Source: Leucobacter chromiiresistens
GTDB lineage: Bacteria > Actinomycetota > Actinomycetes > Actinomycetales > Microbacteriaceae
Direction: 5' to 3'
DNA: 64,000 bases
Assembly: GCF_001477055.1 (NCBI RefSeq)
Contig: NZ_LDRK01000009.1
Span: 30,258 to 94,257 of the forward strand
The translations under genes and the position numbers were made by a program. The notes beneath the pieces are model-generated. The model saw only the letters and a list, made by a program, of their open reading frames with translations, did no database searches and was not told the DNA's origin. Below, piece by piece: positions 1 to 10,922 of the stretch (within the stretch, counting starts at the first letter, position 1; the number at the start of each line of letters is the position of its first letter).

Positions 1-810
1 GACGACCTGTCGAAGCAGGCCGAGGCCTACCGCGCCGTGTCGCTCCTGCTGCGCCGTCCGCCGGGGCGCGAGGCCTACCCGGGTGACGTCTTCTACCTGC
101 ACTCCCGTCTGCTCGAGCGGTGCGCGAAGCTCTCCGACGAGCTCGGCGCGGGTTCGATGACCGGCCTGCCGATCATCGAGACCAAGGCGAACGACGTCTC
201 GGCGTACATCCCGACCAACGTGATCTCGATCACCGACGGCCAGATCTTCCTGCAGTCGGACCTCTTCAACTCCAACCAGCGTCCCGCTGTGGACGTGGGC
301 ATCTCGGTGTCGCGCGTCGGCGGCGATGCGCAGGTGAAGTCGATCAAGAAGGTCTCGGGCACGTTGAAGCTCGAGCTCGCGCAGTACCGTGCGCTCGAGG
401 CGTTCGCGATGTTCGCCTCCGACCTCGACGCGACCAGCCGCAAGCAGCTCGCACGCGGCGCGCGCCTCACCGAGCTGCTCAAGCAGCCGCAGTACACGCC
501 GTACCCGGTGGAGGAGCAGACGGTCTCGATCTGGGCCGGCACCAAGGGCTTCATGGACGACGTGCCGGTGGAGGACATCCTCCGCTTCGAGCGCGAGTTC
601 CTCGACTACCTCGGCCGCAACTCCGAGGTGCTGAGCACCCTCCGCGAGACCAACGTCCTCGATGACGCGATCGTCGCCGAGCTCGAGCGCCAGATCGGCA
701 AGTTCACGGGCGAGTTCCGCACGTCGAGCGGGCAGAGCCTGAGCGAGCAGTTCGACGCGATCGACGAAGCCGAGATTCAGCAGGAGCAGCTGGTCGTCTC
801 CAAGAAGTAG
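1..810 (+). CDS. atpA: ATP synthase F1 subunit alpha, 3' part (partial)
   Basis: This is the C-terminal 269 residues of the alpha subunit of the cytoplasmic F1 head; the reading frame is open to the left edge, so the gene starts outside the window. Alpha-family signatures seen are the segment [18 protein letters not shown] and the motif SVSRVGG, which carries the arginine finger that reaches the catalytic site on beta. The C-terminal helical domain is complete and ends ...VVSKK. It is followed by atpG, atpD and atpC in the standard order, so it belongs to the atp operon. The identification is secure; only the N-terminal half with the Walker A motif is missing. Confidence 0.98.
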   Translation, partial: DDLSKQAEAYRAVSLLLRRPPGREAYPGDVFYLHSRLLERCAKLSDELGAGSMTGLPIIETKANDVSAYIPTNVISITDGQIFLQSDLFNSNQRPAVDVGISVSRVGGDAQVKSIKKVSGTLKLELAQYRALEAFAMFASDLDATSRKQLARGARLTELLKQPQYTPYPVEEQTVSIWAGTKGFMDDVPVEDILRFEREFLDYLGRNSEVLSTLRETNVLDDAIVAELERQIGKFTGEFRTSSGQSLSEQFDAIDEAEIQQEQLVVSKK

Positions 811-817
811 GGACCTC

Positions 818-842
818 CGGGCGGGGGCCGCGCCCCCGCCCG
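818..842 (+). other. intercistronic hairpin between atpA and atpG
   Basis: An 11-bp perfect GC stem (CGGGCGGGGGC / GCCCCCGCCCG) with a 3-base loop lies 8 bases after the atpA stop. No T-run follows, so a full Rho-independent stop is unlikely. It more plausibly acts as an mRNA stabiliser or partial attenuator that tunes alpha/beta relative to gamma. The function is inference; the dyad is directly visible. Confidence 0.6.
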
Positions 843-888
843 TCCCGAACCTTGATCACCAGCCAGCCCCAACCACTACAGGAGAGAC

Positions 889-3262
<2,374 letters not shown>

Positions 3263-3265
3263 CCG

Positions 3266-3523
3266 ATGGCGCTGAACGTGAGCGTCGTCTCGGCCGAGCG
3301 GCAGGTCTGGGCGGGTGAGGCCTCCCAGGTCGTCGCGAAGACGGTCGAAGGCGAGATCGGCATCCTCAGCGGCCACGAGCCCTTGCTCGCGCTGCTCGCG
3401 AAGGGCGAGGTCCGCGTGACCACGGCCGGGGGCGAGAAGGTCGCCGTCGAGGCGGAGGACGGGTTCCTGTCCGTCGACCACGACACCATCACCATCGTCG
3501 CGGGCCGCGCCACCGTCGCGTAG
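3266..3523 (+). CDS. atpC: ATP synthase F1 subunit epsilon, short form
   Basis: Epsilon links the gamma shaft to the c-ring and, in many bacteria, inhibits ATP hydrolysis through a C-terminal helical hairpin. This product has only 85 residues and covers just the N-terminal beta-sandwich (LNVSVVSAERQVWAGEAS..., EIGILSGHEPLLALL). The C-terminal helices found in longer 130-residue homologues are absent; the frame ends cleanly at TAG and no frameshift is evident. Short epsilon subunits occur in related actinobacteria as far as I recall, so this is probably natural. There is no separate ribosome site; the ATG lies 3 bases after the atpD stop and is probably coupled to it. Confidence 0.95.
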   Translation: MALNVSVVSAERQVWAGEASQVVAKTVEGEIGILSGHEPLLALLAKGEVRVTTAGGEKVAVEAEDGFLSVDHDTITIVAGRATVA

Positions 3524-3537
3524 TCCACCGCAGTCGC

Positions 3538-3580
3538 GAAAGGCCGGTCGCGCTCCTCCGGGAGCGTCGATCGGCCTTTC
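3538..3580 (+). terminator. Rho-independent-type terminator of the atp operon
   Basis: The stem GAAAGGCCG pairs with CGGCCTTTC and an inner CGCTCC/GGAGCG stem lies within it; the 3' arm ends in CTTTCG. It starts 15 bases after the atpC stop, the expected place for the operon terminator. The T-run is short and partly inside the stem. Confidence 0.8.
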
Positions 3581-3605
3581 GTCTGACCAGCTCCGAGAGG
3601 CAGCC

Positions 3606-4406
3606 ATGCTCATCCTCCTCCCTCCCTCCGAGACGAAGCGCGCCGGCGGCTCCGGGGCGTTCGACCCCGAGCGGCTGCGCTTCTCAGCAGAGCTCGCCGA
3701 GAGCCGGGGCCGGGTGCGACGGGCGCTCGAAGCGTTGAGCGGCGACGAGGAGGCGGCGGCGAAGACCTTGAAGCTCGGCGTCAAGAACCGGGGCGAGCTG
3801 GCGCACAACCTGCGCCTCGGCGAGAGCGGTGTGCGGCCGGCCATCGAACGGTACACGGGGGTGCTGTACGACGCGCTCGACGCGCAGACGCTGGATGCGG
3901 CCGCCCGCGAATGGGTCGACGCCCACGTCGCCGTGCAGTCGGCCCTCTTCGGAATGATCGGCGCCGGCGACGGGATACCCGCCTATCGACTTTCGGCGAG
4001 CTCCCGCCTGCCCGAGCTCGGCGCGCCCCTGAAGCGCGTCTGGAGCGCGGCGCACGCCGCGACTCCCTGGGCGGAGGGCCGCGGAATGGTGCTCGATCTG
4101 CGCTCGCAGGACTACGCCGCGCTTGCGCCGCTCCCGGCCGGCACCGGCTGGTTCGTCCACGTCGCTCAGCGCGGCTCCGATGGCGAGGTGCGCGCACTCA
4201 ATCACTTCAACAAGGCCGCGAAGGGGGACCTCGTGCGCCGGCTCGCGCAGGCGCAGGCTGCATTCGGAGACGTCGGTGCGCTCCTGGAGTGGGGTGCGGC
4301 GACGGGCCTCGAACTGCACGCCGACCCCGAGAGCCGGGTGGTCACCCTTGTCACTGCACTCGGTGCCCCGGGAGGCGCGACGTCGCGCTCGTCAGATGCA
4401 GGGTAA
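3606..4406 (+). CDS. yaaA: YaaA family (UPF0246) peroxide-stress protein
   Basis: The 266-residue protein matches the YaaA/UPF0246 family. Family hallmarks seen are the N-terminal LILLPPSETKR, central YTGVLYDALD, MVLDLRSQDYAAL, and C-terminal NHFNKAAKGDLVR. In E. coli YaaA helps limit free iron and oxidative DNA damage during peroxide stress; its biochemical activity is linked to DNA binding. A ribosome site (GAGAGG) lies 5-6 bases before the ATG. The gene follows the atp terminator and probably has its own promoter. The stop codon overlaps a TAATAT box that may drive the next gene. Family assignment is firm; the exact role here is inferred from E. coli. Confidence 0.9.
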   Translation: MLILLPPSETKRAGGSGAFDPERLRFSAELAESRGRVRRALEALSGDEEAAAKTLKLGVKNRGELAHNLRLGESGVRPAIERYTGVLYDALDAQTLDAAAREWVDAHVAVQSALFGMIGAGDGIPAYRLSASSRLPELGAPLKRVWSAAHAATPWAEGRGMVLDLRSQDYAALAPLPAGTGWFVHVAQRGSDGEVRALNHFNKAAKGDLVRRLAQAQAAFGDVGALLEWGAATGLELHADPESRVVTLVTALGAPGGATSRSSDAG

Positions 4407-4409
4407 TAT
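4404..4409 (+). promoter_or_regulatory. -10 box for the PP2C phosphatase gene
   Basis: TAATAT is close to the consensus TATAAT and would start transcription near 4416, giving a leader of about 20 bases that contains the AGAGGGA ribosome site before the GTG start at 4437. No convincing -35 box is seen. Confidence 0.45.
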
Positions 4410-4436
4410 GGCTCGGGTGTCGATGAGAGGGAAGCT

Positions 4437-5504
4437 GTGACGGCTCGCGGAGAGAACGGGGTTCGGCGACGCCTGAACTACCGCGCCGGGGGCGAGCTCG
4501 AACTCGAGCTCTCGTGGTTCGCAGTGACCGACGTCGGCAGACGCCGGGAGAACAATCAGGACAGCTACGTCACGACGCCGCCGGTCTTCGCGATCGCCGA
4601 CGGCATGGGCGGGCACTCCGCGGGCGAGATCGCCTCGGCCGCCGTCGTGCGGCGCCTCGCCGAGCTCGGCGGACGAGAGCTCGTGAGCGAGCAGGACATC
4701 GACGAGACGCTCAGCGACGCGGTGGACGACATCGAGCTCGACGCGGGCGACACGGAGCTCGGCGCGGGTACCACCGTTACAGGCGTCGTGCTCGGCACCG
4801 AGGCCGAGCCGACGTGGAAGGTCTTCAACATCGGCGACTCGCGGGTGTATCAATACTTCAAGGGCGCGCTCAGCCAGATCACCGTCGATCACTCGGTCGT
4901 GCAGCACCTCATCGACACCGGCGCGATCACCGAGGAGGAGGCCGAGGTGCATCCCCACGCGAACGTGATCACGCGCGCGGTCGGGTTCAACGAGGCGCCG
5001 ATCCCGGACTACACGTCGCTCGCCCTCATCCCTGGCCAGCGCATCCTCATCTGCTCCGACGGCCTCACCAAGGAGCTCACCGACGTGGGCATCCAGCACT
5101 TCCTCGCGACGGAGCCCACGGCCGAGTCCGCTGCGCGCTCGCTCGTGCGGCATGCGCTCGAGAACGCGGGTCGGGACAACGTGACCGTCGTCGTCATCGA
5201 TGTGCACGCCGTGGGCGATGTCGTCGACACGGGGAGCCTCGCGGGATCCGGGATCGAGCTCGTCGAGGCCGGCGGGAGTGCGCCGCTCGAGAGCGGTGCG
5301 GCTCGGGCTGCCGCCGTCGTCGCCGCGCCGCCGCGTCACGACGGCGAGGACGTGGATCGGGGGTCGTCCGGCCTCGAGCAGCGTTCCGGCGCGGACGAGG
5401 GGTCCTTCGACGGGTTCGCGGACGATGGCTCGGCCGAGTACGACGACCTCGAGCCCGTGATCCTCCCCGATGCGCCGACCACCCCGCGAGCCGAGCGCAG
5501 CTGA
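4437..5504 (+). CDS. PP2C-family Ser/Thr protein phosphatase
   Basis: A metal-dependent protein phosphatase of 355 residues. PP2C motifs appear in order: RRENNQDS (38-43 region), ADGMGGH (54-60) with the metal-binding Asp, GAGTT, VFNIGDSRVYQ, ICSDGLTKEL and GRDNVTVVV. The catalytic domain ends near residue 260; the remaining roughly 95 residues are acidic and low-complexity. No membrane segment is seen, unlike membrane-anchored PstP of mycobacteria, so it is probably cytosolic. Its partners would be Ser/Thr kinases elsewhere in the genome, and no FHA or kinase gene is adjacent. The GTG start at 4437 is chosen because AGAGGGA lies 5 bases upstream and the domain begins soon after. Confidence 0.9.
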   Translation: MTARGENGVRRRLNYRAGGELELELSWFAVTDVGRRRENNQDSYVTTPPVFAIADGMGGHSAGEIASAAVVRRLAELGGRELVSEQDIDETLSDAVDDIELDAGDTELGAGTTVTGVVLGTEAEPTWKVFNIGDSRVYQYFKGALSQITVDHSVVQHLIDTGAITEEEAEVHPHANVITRAVGFNEAPIPDYTSLALIPGQRILICSDGLTKELTDVGIQHFLATEPTAESAARSLVRHALENAGRDNVTVVVIDVHAVGDVVDTGSLAGSGIELVEAGGSAPLESGAARAAAVVAAPPRHDGEDVDRGSSGLEQRSGADEGSFDGFADDGSAEYDDLEPVILPDAPTTPRAERS

Positions 5505-5561
5505 CCGCGGGGGCCCGGAGCGGCCGACACGCGGCGACCGCGCCCGGGAGGCGCCCCGCCG

Positions 5562-6932
5562 TTAGGCGCTCGCGGCCGCGAACGACTCCTCGAGCACCTG
5601 CAGCACGTCGGCGATCAGCTCGTCCGTCATCTTCAGCGACGGGAGGAAGCGGATCGCCTGGTTGTGCACTCCGCTGCTCAGCAACAGCACGCCGCGCTGC
5701 GCAGCAGCGTCGATCACTCGGGCCACGAGGTCGGCGTCCGGCTCGAGCGTGCCGGGCTTCGTCACCTCGATGGCGAGCATGGCGCCGCGCCCCCGCACCT
5801 CCGCGATCGCGGGAACGCGCTCCTGCAGGGCGCGCAGGCCCCCGCCGAACGCGGCCTCGATGCGTCGCGCCTCGCCGAGCAGGTCGAGGGCGTCGATCTG
5901 CTCGAACACTGCGACGGCCGCGGCGCAGGAGACGGGATTGCCGCCGAAGGTGCCGCCGAGGCCGCCCGGCTGCGACTCGTCCATGATCTCCGCCCTGCCG
6001 GTGATACCGGCGAGGGGGAGGCCCCCGGCGATGCCCTTGGCGGAGAGCACGATGTCGGGCTCGACGCCGAACTGCTCGATGGAGAAGACGGTGCCGGTGC
6101 GCGCCATGCCGGCCTGCACCTCGTCGGCGATGAATACGACGCCGTTCGCGCGGCACCACTCGGCCAGCGCGGGGAGGAAGCCGTCGGCGGGCACGATGAA
6201 CCCGCCCTCGCCCTGGATGGGCTCCACGACGAGGCACGCGAGATCCTGCGCGCCGGCCTGCTTCTCGAGGAAGGCGATGGTGCGCGCCGCCGCCTCCGCG
6301 CCGGAGAGCCCGTCGTGGAGGGGGTACGAGTTCGGCGCCTTGTAGATGTCGCCGACGCGCGGGCCGTAGCCGAGCGCGTACGGCGCGGCCTTGTGGTTCA
6401 TGCTGCTCGTGAGCAGCGTGCGCCCGTGGTAGGCGTGCTCGAGCACGGCGACGCCCGGCCGGCCCGTGAACTTGCGCGCGATCTTGACGCCGTTCTCGAC
6501 GGCTTCGGCGCCCGAGTTCATGAGCAGGGTCTTGTAGGGCGCTGCATCGGTCGACCCCGGCACGTGCGCGGCGAGGTGCTCGGCGACCCGCACGTAGGGC
6601 TCGTACGGGGTCATCGTGAACAGCGTGTGGGTCACCTGCTGCAGCTGGGCCGTTGCGGCTTCGACCACCCGCGCATCGGTGTGGCCGACGGTGGTGACGC
6701 CGATCCCGCCGCAGACGTCGATGATCTGGTTGCCGTCGACGTCGACGAGGATCGAGTCGTGCGCGCGCTCGATGTACACCGGAAGCACGCTGTGGACTCC
6801 GGGCGGCACGACCGCGCGGCGGCGCTCGTGGATCTCCTGCGATCGGGGCCCCGGGATCTCGGTGCGCACCAGGCGCTCCTGGGGAATGGAGGATTCGGTG
6901 CGGACGGCTGCGGTGCTGGTCGCTGAACTCAT
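5562..6932 (-). CDS. gabT: 4-aminobutyrate (class III) aminotransferase
   Basis: A PLP-dependent class III aminotransferase of 456 residues, most like 4-aminobutyrate transaminase, which converts GABA and 2-oxoglutarate to succinate semialdehyde and glutamate. Seen motifs are MNSGAEAVENGVKIAR (cofactor phosphate loop), EPIQGEGG (about 237-244), DEVQAGMARTG (Asp270) and SAKGIAGGLPLAG with the Schiff-base Lys299. No gabD lies next to it. It converges on the PP2C gene and diverges from the OsmC-family gene. The ATG at 6932 lies 7 bases after a TAGGAT -10 box, with no ribosome site, so the mRNA is probably leaderless. Substrate could also be another omega-amino acid. Confidence 0.88.
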   Translation of the reverse strand: MSSATSTAAVRTESSIPQERLVRTEIPGPRSQEIHERRRAVVPPGVHSVLPVYIERAHDSILVDVDGNQIIDVCGGIGVTTVGHTDARVVEAATAQLQQVTHTLFTMTPYEPYVRVAEHLAAHVPGSTDAAPYKTLLMNSGAEAVENGVKIARKFTGRPGVAVLEHAYHGRTLLTSSMNHKAAPYALGYGPRVGDIYKAPNSYPLHDGLSGAEAAARTIAFLEKQAGAQDLACLVVEPIQGEGGFIVPADGFLPALAEWCRANGVVFIADEVQAGMARTGTVFSIEQFGVEPDIVLSAKGIAGGLPLAGITGRAEIMDESQPGGLGGTFGGNPVSCAAAVAVFEQIDALDLLGEARRIEAAFGGGLRALQERVPAIAEVRGRGAMLAIEVTKPGTLEPDADLVARVIDAAAQRGVLLLSSGVHNQAIRFLPSLKMTDELIADVLQVLEESFAAASA

Positions 6933-6939
6933 GCTGCCG

Positions 6940-6945
6940 ATCCTA
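6940..6945 (-). promoter_or_regulatory. -10 box giving a leaderless gabT mRNA
   Basis: On the minus strand TAGGAT is followed by seven bases and then the gabT ATG. With a start site 6-8 bases after the -10 box, the transcript would begin at the start codon. Confidence 0.55.
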
Positions 6946-6969
6946 CTCTCGCGCCACTGCGGGCCGGTT

Positions 6970-6975
6970 TAGAGT
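6970..6975 (+). promoter_or_regulatory. -10 box giving a leaderless OsmC-family mRNA
   Basis: TAGAGT is followed by six bases and the ATG at 6982. This mirrors the gabT arrangement on the other strand; the two boxes are 24 bases apart. Confidence 0.5.
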
Positions 6976-6981
6976 GGGGGC

Positions 6982-7458
6982 ATGAAGGATCTCCACGAGT
7001 ACCGCATCGGCATCGAGTGGACGGGCAACCGGGGGAGCGGCACGAGCGGGTACCGCGCGTACGGGCGCGAGCTGCTGATTCACGCCGACGGCAAGCCGGC
7101 GCTCCCGGGTTCGGCCGATCCGACGTTCCACGGCGATCGGGACCGGTGGAACCCCGAGGAGCTGCTCGTCACGGCGCTCGCGCAGTGCCACATGCTGTCG
7201 TACCTGCACATGGCGGTGCGCGCCGGCGTCGTCGTGACGGAGTACACCGACGCCGCAACCGGCGTCATGCGGCAGCAGGGGGTCGGCGGCGCGTTCGAGG
7301 AGGTCGTGCTGCGCCCGCGCGTGGTCGTCGCCGACGCCGGCATGGTGGAGGCGGCGCGCGCCGCGCATGCGGAGGCCTCGGCGGCGTGCTTCATCGCGAA
7401 CTCGGTGAACTTCCCGGTGCGCCACGAACCCGAGATCGTCGTCGCCGCGGCCTCGTGA
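6982..7458 (+). CDS. OsmC/Ohr-family peroxiredoxin-like protein
   Basis: A 158-residue OsmC-fold protein. The two redox Cys of the family are present: Cys69 in ALAQCHMLSYLH and Cys136 in AACFIANSVNFPV. Family members reduce organic hydroperoxides at the expense of thiols, probably in the cytoplasm; whether this one prefers lipid or small peroxides cannot be read from sequence. It diverges from gabT and precedes metG, which has its own promoter. No ribosome site is visible and the ATG directly follows a -10 box, so leaderless translation is likely. Confidence 0.88.
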   Translation: MKDLHEYRIGIEWTGNRGSGTSGYRAYGRELLIHADGKPALPGSADPTFHGDRDRWNPEELLVTALAQCHMLSYLHMAVRAGVVVTEYTDAATGVMRQQGVGGAFEEVVLRPRVVVADAGMVEAARAAHAEASAACFIANSVNFPVRHEPEIVVAAAS

Positions 7459-7500
7459 CCCTACGGACGCGGAGCGCCCGGCCCGGCCCCCGGTTCCCAA

Positions 7501-7506
7501 TACAAT
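7501..7506 (+). promoter_or_regulatory. -10 box of metG
   Basis: TACAAT is followed by GGAGGTC and then ATG at 7514. The apparent GGAGG lies too close to the ATG to act as a normal ribosome site and would sit upstream of the predicted start of transcription, so a leaderless metG mRNA is favoured. Confidence 0.55.
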
Positions 7507-7513
7507 GGAGGTC

Positions 7514-9100
7514 ATGGCCAACCCCTCCTCGTTCTTCCTGACGACGCCCATCTTCTACGTCAACGACGCCCCGCACATCGGGCACGCCTACACCGAGGTG
7601 GCGGCCGACGTGCTCGCCCGCTGGCACCGTCAGGCCGGGGACGACACCTGGTTCCTCACCGGCACCGATGAGCACGGCCAGAAGATCCTGCGCACGGCGA
7701 CGGCGAACGGCGTCGCCCCGAAGGAGTGGGCGGATCGGCTCGTCGAGTCGGCGTGGAAGCCGCTGCTCGACCTGATCGACATCTCCAACGACGACTTCAT
7801 CCGCACGACGGATGAGCGGCACGAGTCGGGCGTCGCGAAGTTCCTGCAGAAGCTGCACGACGACGGTCACGTCTACGCGGGCGAGTTCGAGGCGCTCTAC
7901 TGCGTCGGGTGCGAGGAGTTCAAGCCGAAGAGCGAGATCGTGGACGGTGCGGGGGAGTTCGCCGGCCAGAAGGTCTGCGCGATCCATTCGAAGCCCCTGG
8001 AGCTGCTGCAGGAGAAGAACTACTTCTTCAAGATGAGCGCGTTCCAGGATCGACTGCTCGCCCTCTTCGAGGAGCGGCCCGATTTCGTGCAGCCGGCCAG
8101 TGCGCGCAACGAGGTCGTCGCCTTCGTGCAGCAGGGCCTCGAAGACCTCTCGATCTCCCGCACCTCGTTCGACTGGGGCATTCCGATCCCGTGGGACTCG
8201 TCGCACGTCACGTACGTGTGGTTCGACGCGCTGCTCAACTACGTGACCGCGATCGGCTACGGGCAGGACGACGAGGAGTTCGCGCGCCGCTGGCCCGCCA
8301 ACCATCTCGTCGGCAAGGACATCCTGCGCTTCCACGCCGTGATCTGGCCGGCGATGCTGATGGCCGCGGGCCTCGAGGTGCCGAAGCACGTCTTCGCGCA
8401 CGGCTGGCTGCTCGTCGGGGGCGAGAAGATGTCGAAGTCGAAGCTCACCGGCATCGCGCCGAACGAGATCACGGACACCTTCGGCTCGGACGCGTTCCGG
8501 TACTACTTCATGCGCGCGATCTCGTTCGGCCACGACGGGTCGTTCAGTTGGGAGGATCTCGCGGCGCGCTACCAGGCCGAGCTCGCGAACGGCTTCGGCA
8601 ATCTCGCGAGCCGCGTGCTCGCGATGAACGCGAAGTACTTCGGATCGCAGGTGCCCGAGGCGGGCGAGGAGTCGGCCGCCGACGCGGCGATCCGCGAGCT
8701 GGCGTCCTCTGCGGCGGAGCGGGCCGACGCGCACATCGAGGCGTTCGCGATCCACGAGGCGATCGCCGCGATCTGGGAGCTCGTCGACGCCCTGAACGGC
8801 TACATCACTGAGCAGGAGCCGTGGGCGCTCGCGAAGGATCCCGAGCAGCGGCCGCGCCTGGGCACGGTGCTCTACACCGCGACCGAGGGGCTGCGCGTGC
8901 TCGCCGAGCTGCTCGCCCCCGTCGTGCCCGTCGCCACGGGCAAGCTCTGGGCGGCGCTCGGCGCGGAGGCGACGCTCGGCGCGCTCGACGAGCAGCCGAT
9001 CCGCGACGCGGCCGTGTGGGGCAAGCTCGCGCCGGGCACCGAGCAGCAGCCGCTCGCCGTGCTCTTCCCCCGGATCGAGACCGACGAGACGAGCAAGTGA
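7514..9100 (+). CDS. metG: methionyl-tRNA synthetase
   Basis: A class I aminoacyl-tRNA synthetase (528 residues) that charges tRNA-Met. It has HIGH at residues 21-24 (DAPHIGHAY), the connective domain with YCVGCEEF, WFDALLNYV, and KMSKS in the segment GEKMSKSKL. There is no C-terminal EMAP-type tRNA-binding extension, in line with the short form. Start 7514 is preferred to 7505 because the protein then begins MANPSSFFLTTP with the fold starting at once, and because of the promoter spacing. Its stop overlaps the GTG start of tatD by 4 bases (GTGA). Confidence 0.98.
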   Translation: MANPSSFFLTTPIFYVNDAPHIGHAYTEVAADVLARWHRQAGDDTWFLTGTDEHGQKILRTATANGVAPKEWADRLVESAWKPLLDLIDISNDDFIRTTDERHESGVAKFLQKLHDDGHVYAGEFEALYCVGCEEFKPKSEIVDGAGEFAGQKVCAIHSKPLELLQEKNYFFKMSAFQDRLLALFEERPDFVQPASARNEVVAFVQQGLEDLSISRTSFDWGIPIPWDSSHVTYVWFDALLNYVTAIGYGQDDEEFARRWPANHLVGKDILRFHAVIWPAMLMAAGLEVPKHVFAHGWLLVGGEKMSKSKLTGIAPNEITDTFGSDAFRYYFMRAISFGHDGSFSWEDLAARYQAELANGFGNLASRVLAMNAKYFGSQVPEAGEESAADAAIRELASSAAERADAHIEAFAIHEAIAAIWELVDALNGYITEQEPWALAKDPEQRPRLGTVLYTATEGLRVLAELLAPVVPVATGKLWAALGAEATLGALDEQPIRDAAVWGKLAPGTEQQPLAVLFPRIETDETSK

Positions 9101-10017
9101 GCGGGGCCGCGGCGGAGGTGCCCGCCGGAGGGCTGCGCAAGCGCGCCGGGTCCTCGGGGCGCGATCTGTCGCGCCCCGAGGCGCCCGAGCCCCTTCCGCT
9201 TCCCGTCTACGACAATCACACGCATCTCGAGTTCGAGGACGGGGTGGATCAGCTCGACCCGCTCGACTCGCTCGCACGCGCCGAGGCCGTCGGGGTGCGC
9301 GGCGTCGTGCAGGTCGGCACCGACCTCGAGACGAGCCGGTGGAGCGCGCAGCTGGCGGCGAGCGACCCGCGAGTGCTCGCCGCGGTGGCGCTGCACCCGA
9401 ACGAAGCGCCGCTCGTGGCGGAGCGCGGGATGCTGCACGAGCAGCTGTCGGAGATCGCGCGGCTCGCGGCGCAGCCGCGCGTCCGCGCCATCGGGGAGAC
9501 CGGGCTCGACTTCTTCCGCACCGGCGAGGAGGGTCGCGGCGCCCAGATCGAATCGTTCGAAGCGCACATCGAGATCGCCAAGGCTCACGGCATCGCGCTG
9601 CAGATCCACGACCGCGACGCGCACGACGAGGTGGTCTCGACGCTGCTGCGCGTCGGGGCGCCCGAGCGCACCGTGTTCCACTGCTTCTCGGGCGATGTCA
9701 GACTCGCGAAGATCTGCAACGAGCGCGGCTGGTACCTGTCGGTGGCGGGGCCGTCGACGTTCAAGAACGCTCCGAAGCTGCGCGAGGCGATCTCGATCGC
9801 GAAGCCCGAGCTGCTGCTCGTGGAGACCGACGCTCCGTTCCTCACCCCCGAGCCCTTCCGGGGCCGCCCGAACGCGCCCTACCTGATGCCGCACACGGTG
9901 CGGCGCCTCGCCGACACCCTGGGGCGCCCGCTCGACGAGGTGTGCGCGCTGCTCGCGTCGAACACCGAGCGCGTCTACGGGGCATGGGAGTCCGAGCCGG
10001 AAGCGGTCGGCGCGTGA
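9097..10017 (+). CDS. tatD: TatD-family metal-dependent hydrolase
   Basis: A TIM-barrel hydrolase (306 residues) of the TatD/YcfH family, which includes 3'-5' exonucleases and D-tyrosyl-tRNA-related enzymes. Metal-binding motifs are NHTHLEF near the N-terminus, AIGETGLDFF (Glu), QIHDRD (His), VFHCFSG (His) and VETDAPFLTPEPFRG (Asp). About 35 N-terminal residues precede the barrel and are Pro/Arg-rich. Conserved placement between metG and rsmA with 4-base overlaps on both sides shows it is part of one operon. Precise substrate is not settled for this branch. Confidence 0.9.
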   Translation: MSGAAAEVPAGGLRKRAGSSGRDLSRPEAPEPLPLPVYDNHTHLEFEDGVDQLDPLDSLARAEAVGVRGVVQVGTDLETSRWSAQLAASDPRVLAAVALHPNEAPLVAERGMLHEQLSEIARLAAQPRVRAIGETGLDFFRTGEEGRGAQIESFEAHIEIAKAHGIALQIHDRDAHDEVVSTLLRVGAPERTVFHCFSGDVRLAKICNERGWYLSVAGPSTFKNAPKLREAISIAKPELLLVETDAPFLTPEPFRGRPNAPYLMPHTVRRLADTLGRPLDEVCALLASNTERVYGAWESEPEAVGA

Positions 10018-10922
10018 GCGACGCGGCCCGCGAGACGAGCGCGCTGCTCGGGCCCGCGCAGGTGCGCGAGCTCGCGGAGCGGCTCGGCGTCTCGCCGACG
10101 AAGAAGCTCGGGCAGAACTTCGTCATCGATCCGAACACCGTGCGCAAGATCGTGCGCCTCGCCGATGTGCGCCGCGGAGAGTGCGTCGTCGAGGTCGGGC
10201 CGGGGCTCGGGTCGCTGACCCTCGGCCTGACCGAAGCCGGGGCCGAGGTCACCGCGGTCGAGATCGACCACCGCCTCGCCGCCGAACTGCCCGCCACGGT
10301 CGCCGCCCTGCAGCCCGCCGTCTTCGCCGATGCGGATCGCCCGCGCCTCCGCGTGGTGCGCAGCGACGCGCTCGAGGTGACCGCCGCCGACTTCGCGGGA
10401 GGCGCGCCGACGCTGCTCGTCGCGAACCTTCCCTACAACGTCTCGGTGCCGATCCTCATGCACCTGCTCGAGCTGCTCCGCGAGCTGCGGGGAGGCCTCG
10501 TGATGGTGCAGGCGGAGGTGGGCCACCGCATCGCCGCGCAGCCGGGCTCGAAGGAGTACGGCTCACCGAGCGCGAAGGCGGCCTGGTACGGCCGGTGGAG
10601 CATCGCGGGCGCCGTCAGCCGCAGGATCTTCTGGCCCGTGCCCGGCGTCGACTCGGTGCTGGTGCGCTACGAGCGACGGGAGTCGCCGCTCGGCACCGAG
10701 GCGGAGCGACGCCTGACCTTCGACATCGTGGGCGCGGCGTTCGCCCAGCGGCGGAAGATGCTGCGGCAGGCGCTGCAGCCGGTGCTCGGAGCGTTCGATC
10801 GCACGGTCGGCATCATCGCCGATGCCGGGGTGAACCCCGAGGCGCGGGCGGAGCAGCTGGCGATCGACGAGTTCCTCGCGATCGCGCGCGCTGCCGCTCG
10901 GCTCACGGATCCCGCGGCGTAA
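10014..10922 (+). CDS. rsmA: 16S rRNA dimethyladenosine transferase
   Basis: RsmA (KsgA) dimethylates the two adjacent adenines near the 3' end of 16S rRNA late in small-subunit assembly. The 302-residue product shows KKLGQNFVIDPN, SAM-binding motif VEVGPGLGSLT, the acidic VEIDHRL, and the N6-adenine methylase motif NLPYN. The GTG start overlaps the tatD stop by 4 bases. The last 20 bases overlap the 3' end of a convergent MarR gene. In many actinobacteria ispE follows directly; here it is displaced by about 2.4 kb. Confidence 0.97.
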   Translation: MSDAARETSALLGPAQVRELAERLGVSPTKKLGQNFVIDPNTVRKIVRLADVRRGECVVEVGPGLGSLTLGLTEAGAEVTAVEIDHRLAAELPATVAALQPAVFADADRPRLRVVRSDALEVTAADFAGGAPTLLVANLPYNVSVPILMHLLELLRELRGGLVMVQAEVGHRIAAQPGSKEYGSPSAKAAWYGRWSIAGAVSRRIFWPVPGVDSVLVRYERRESPLGTEAERRLTFDIVGAAFAQRRKMLRQALQPVLGAFDRTVGIIADAGVNPEARAEQLAIDEFLAIARAAARLTDPAA

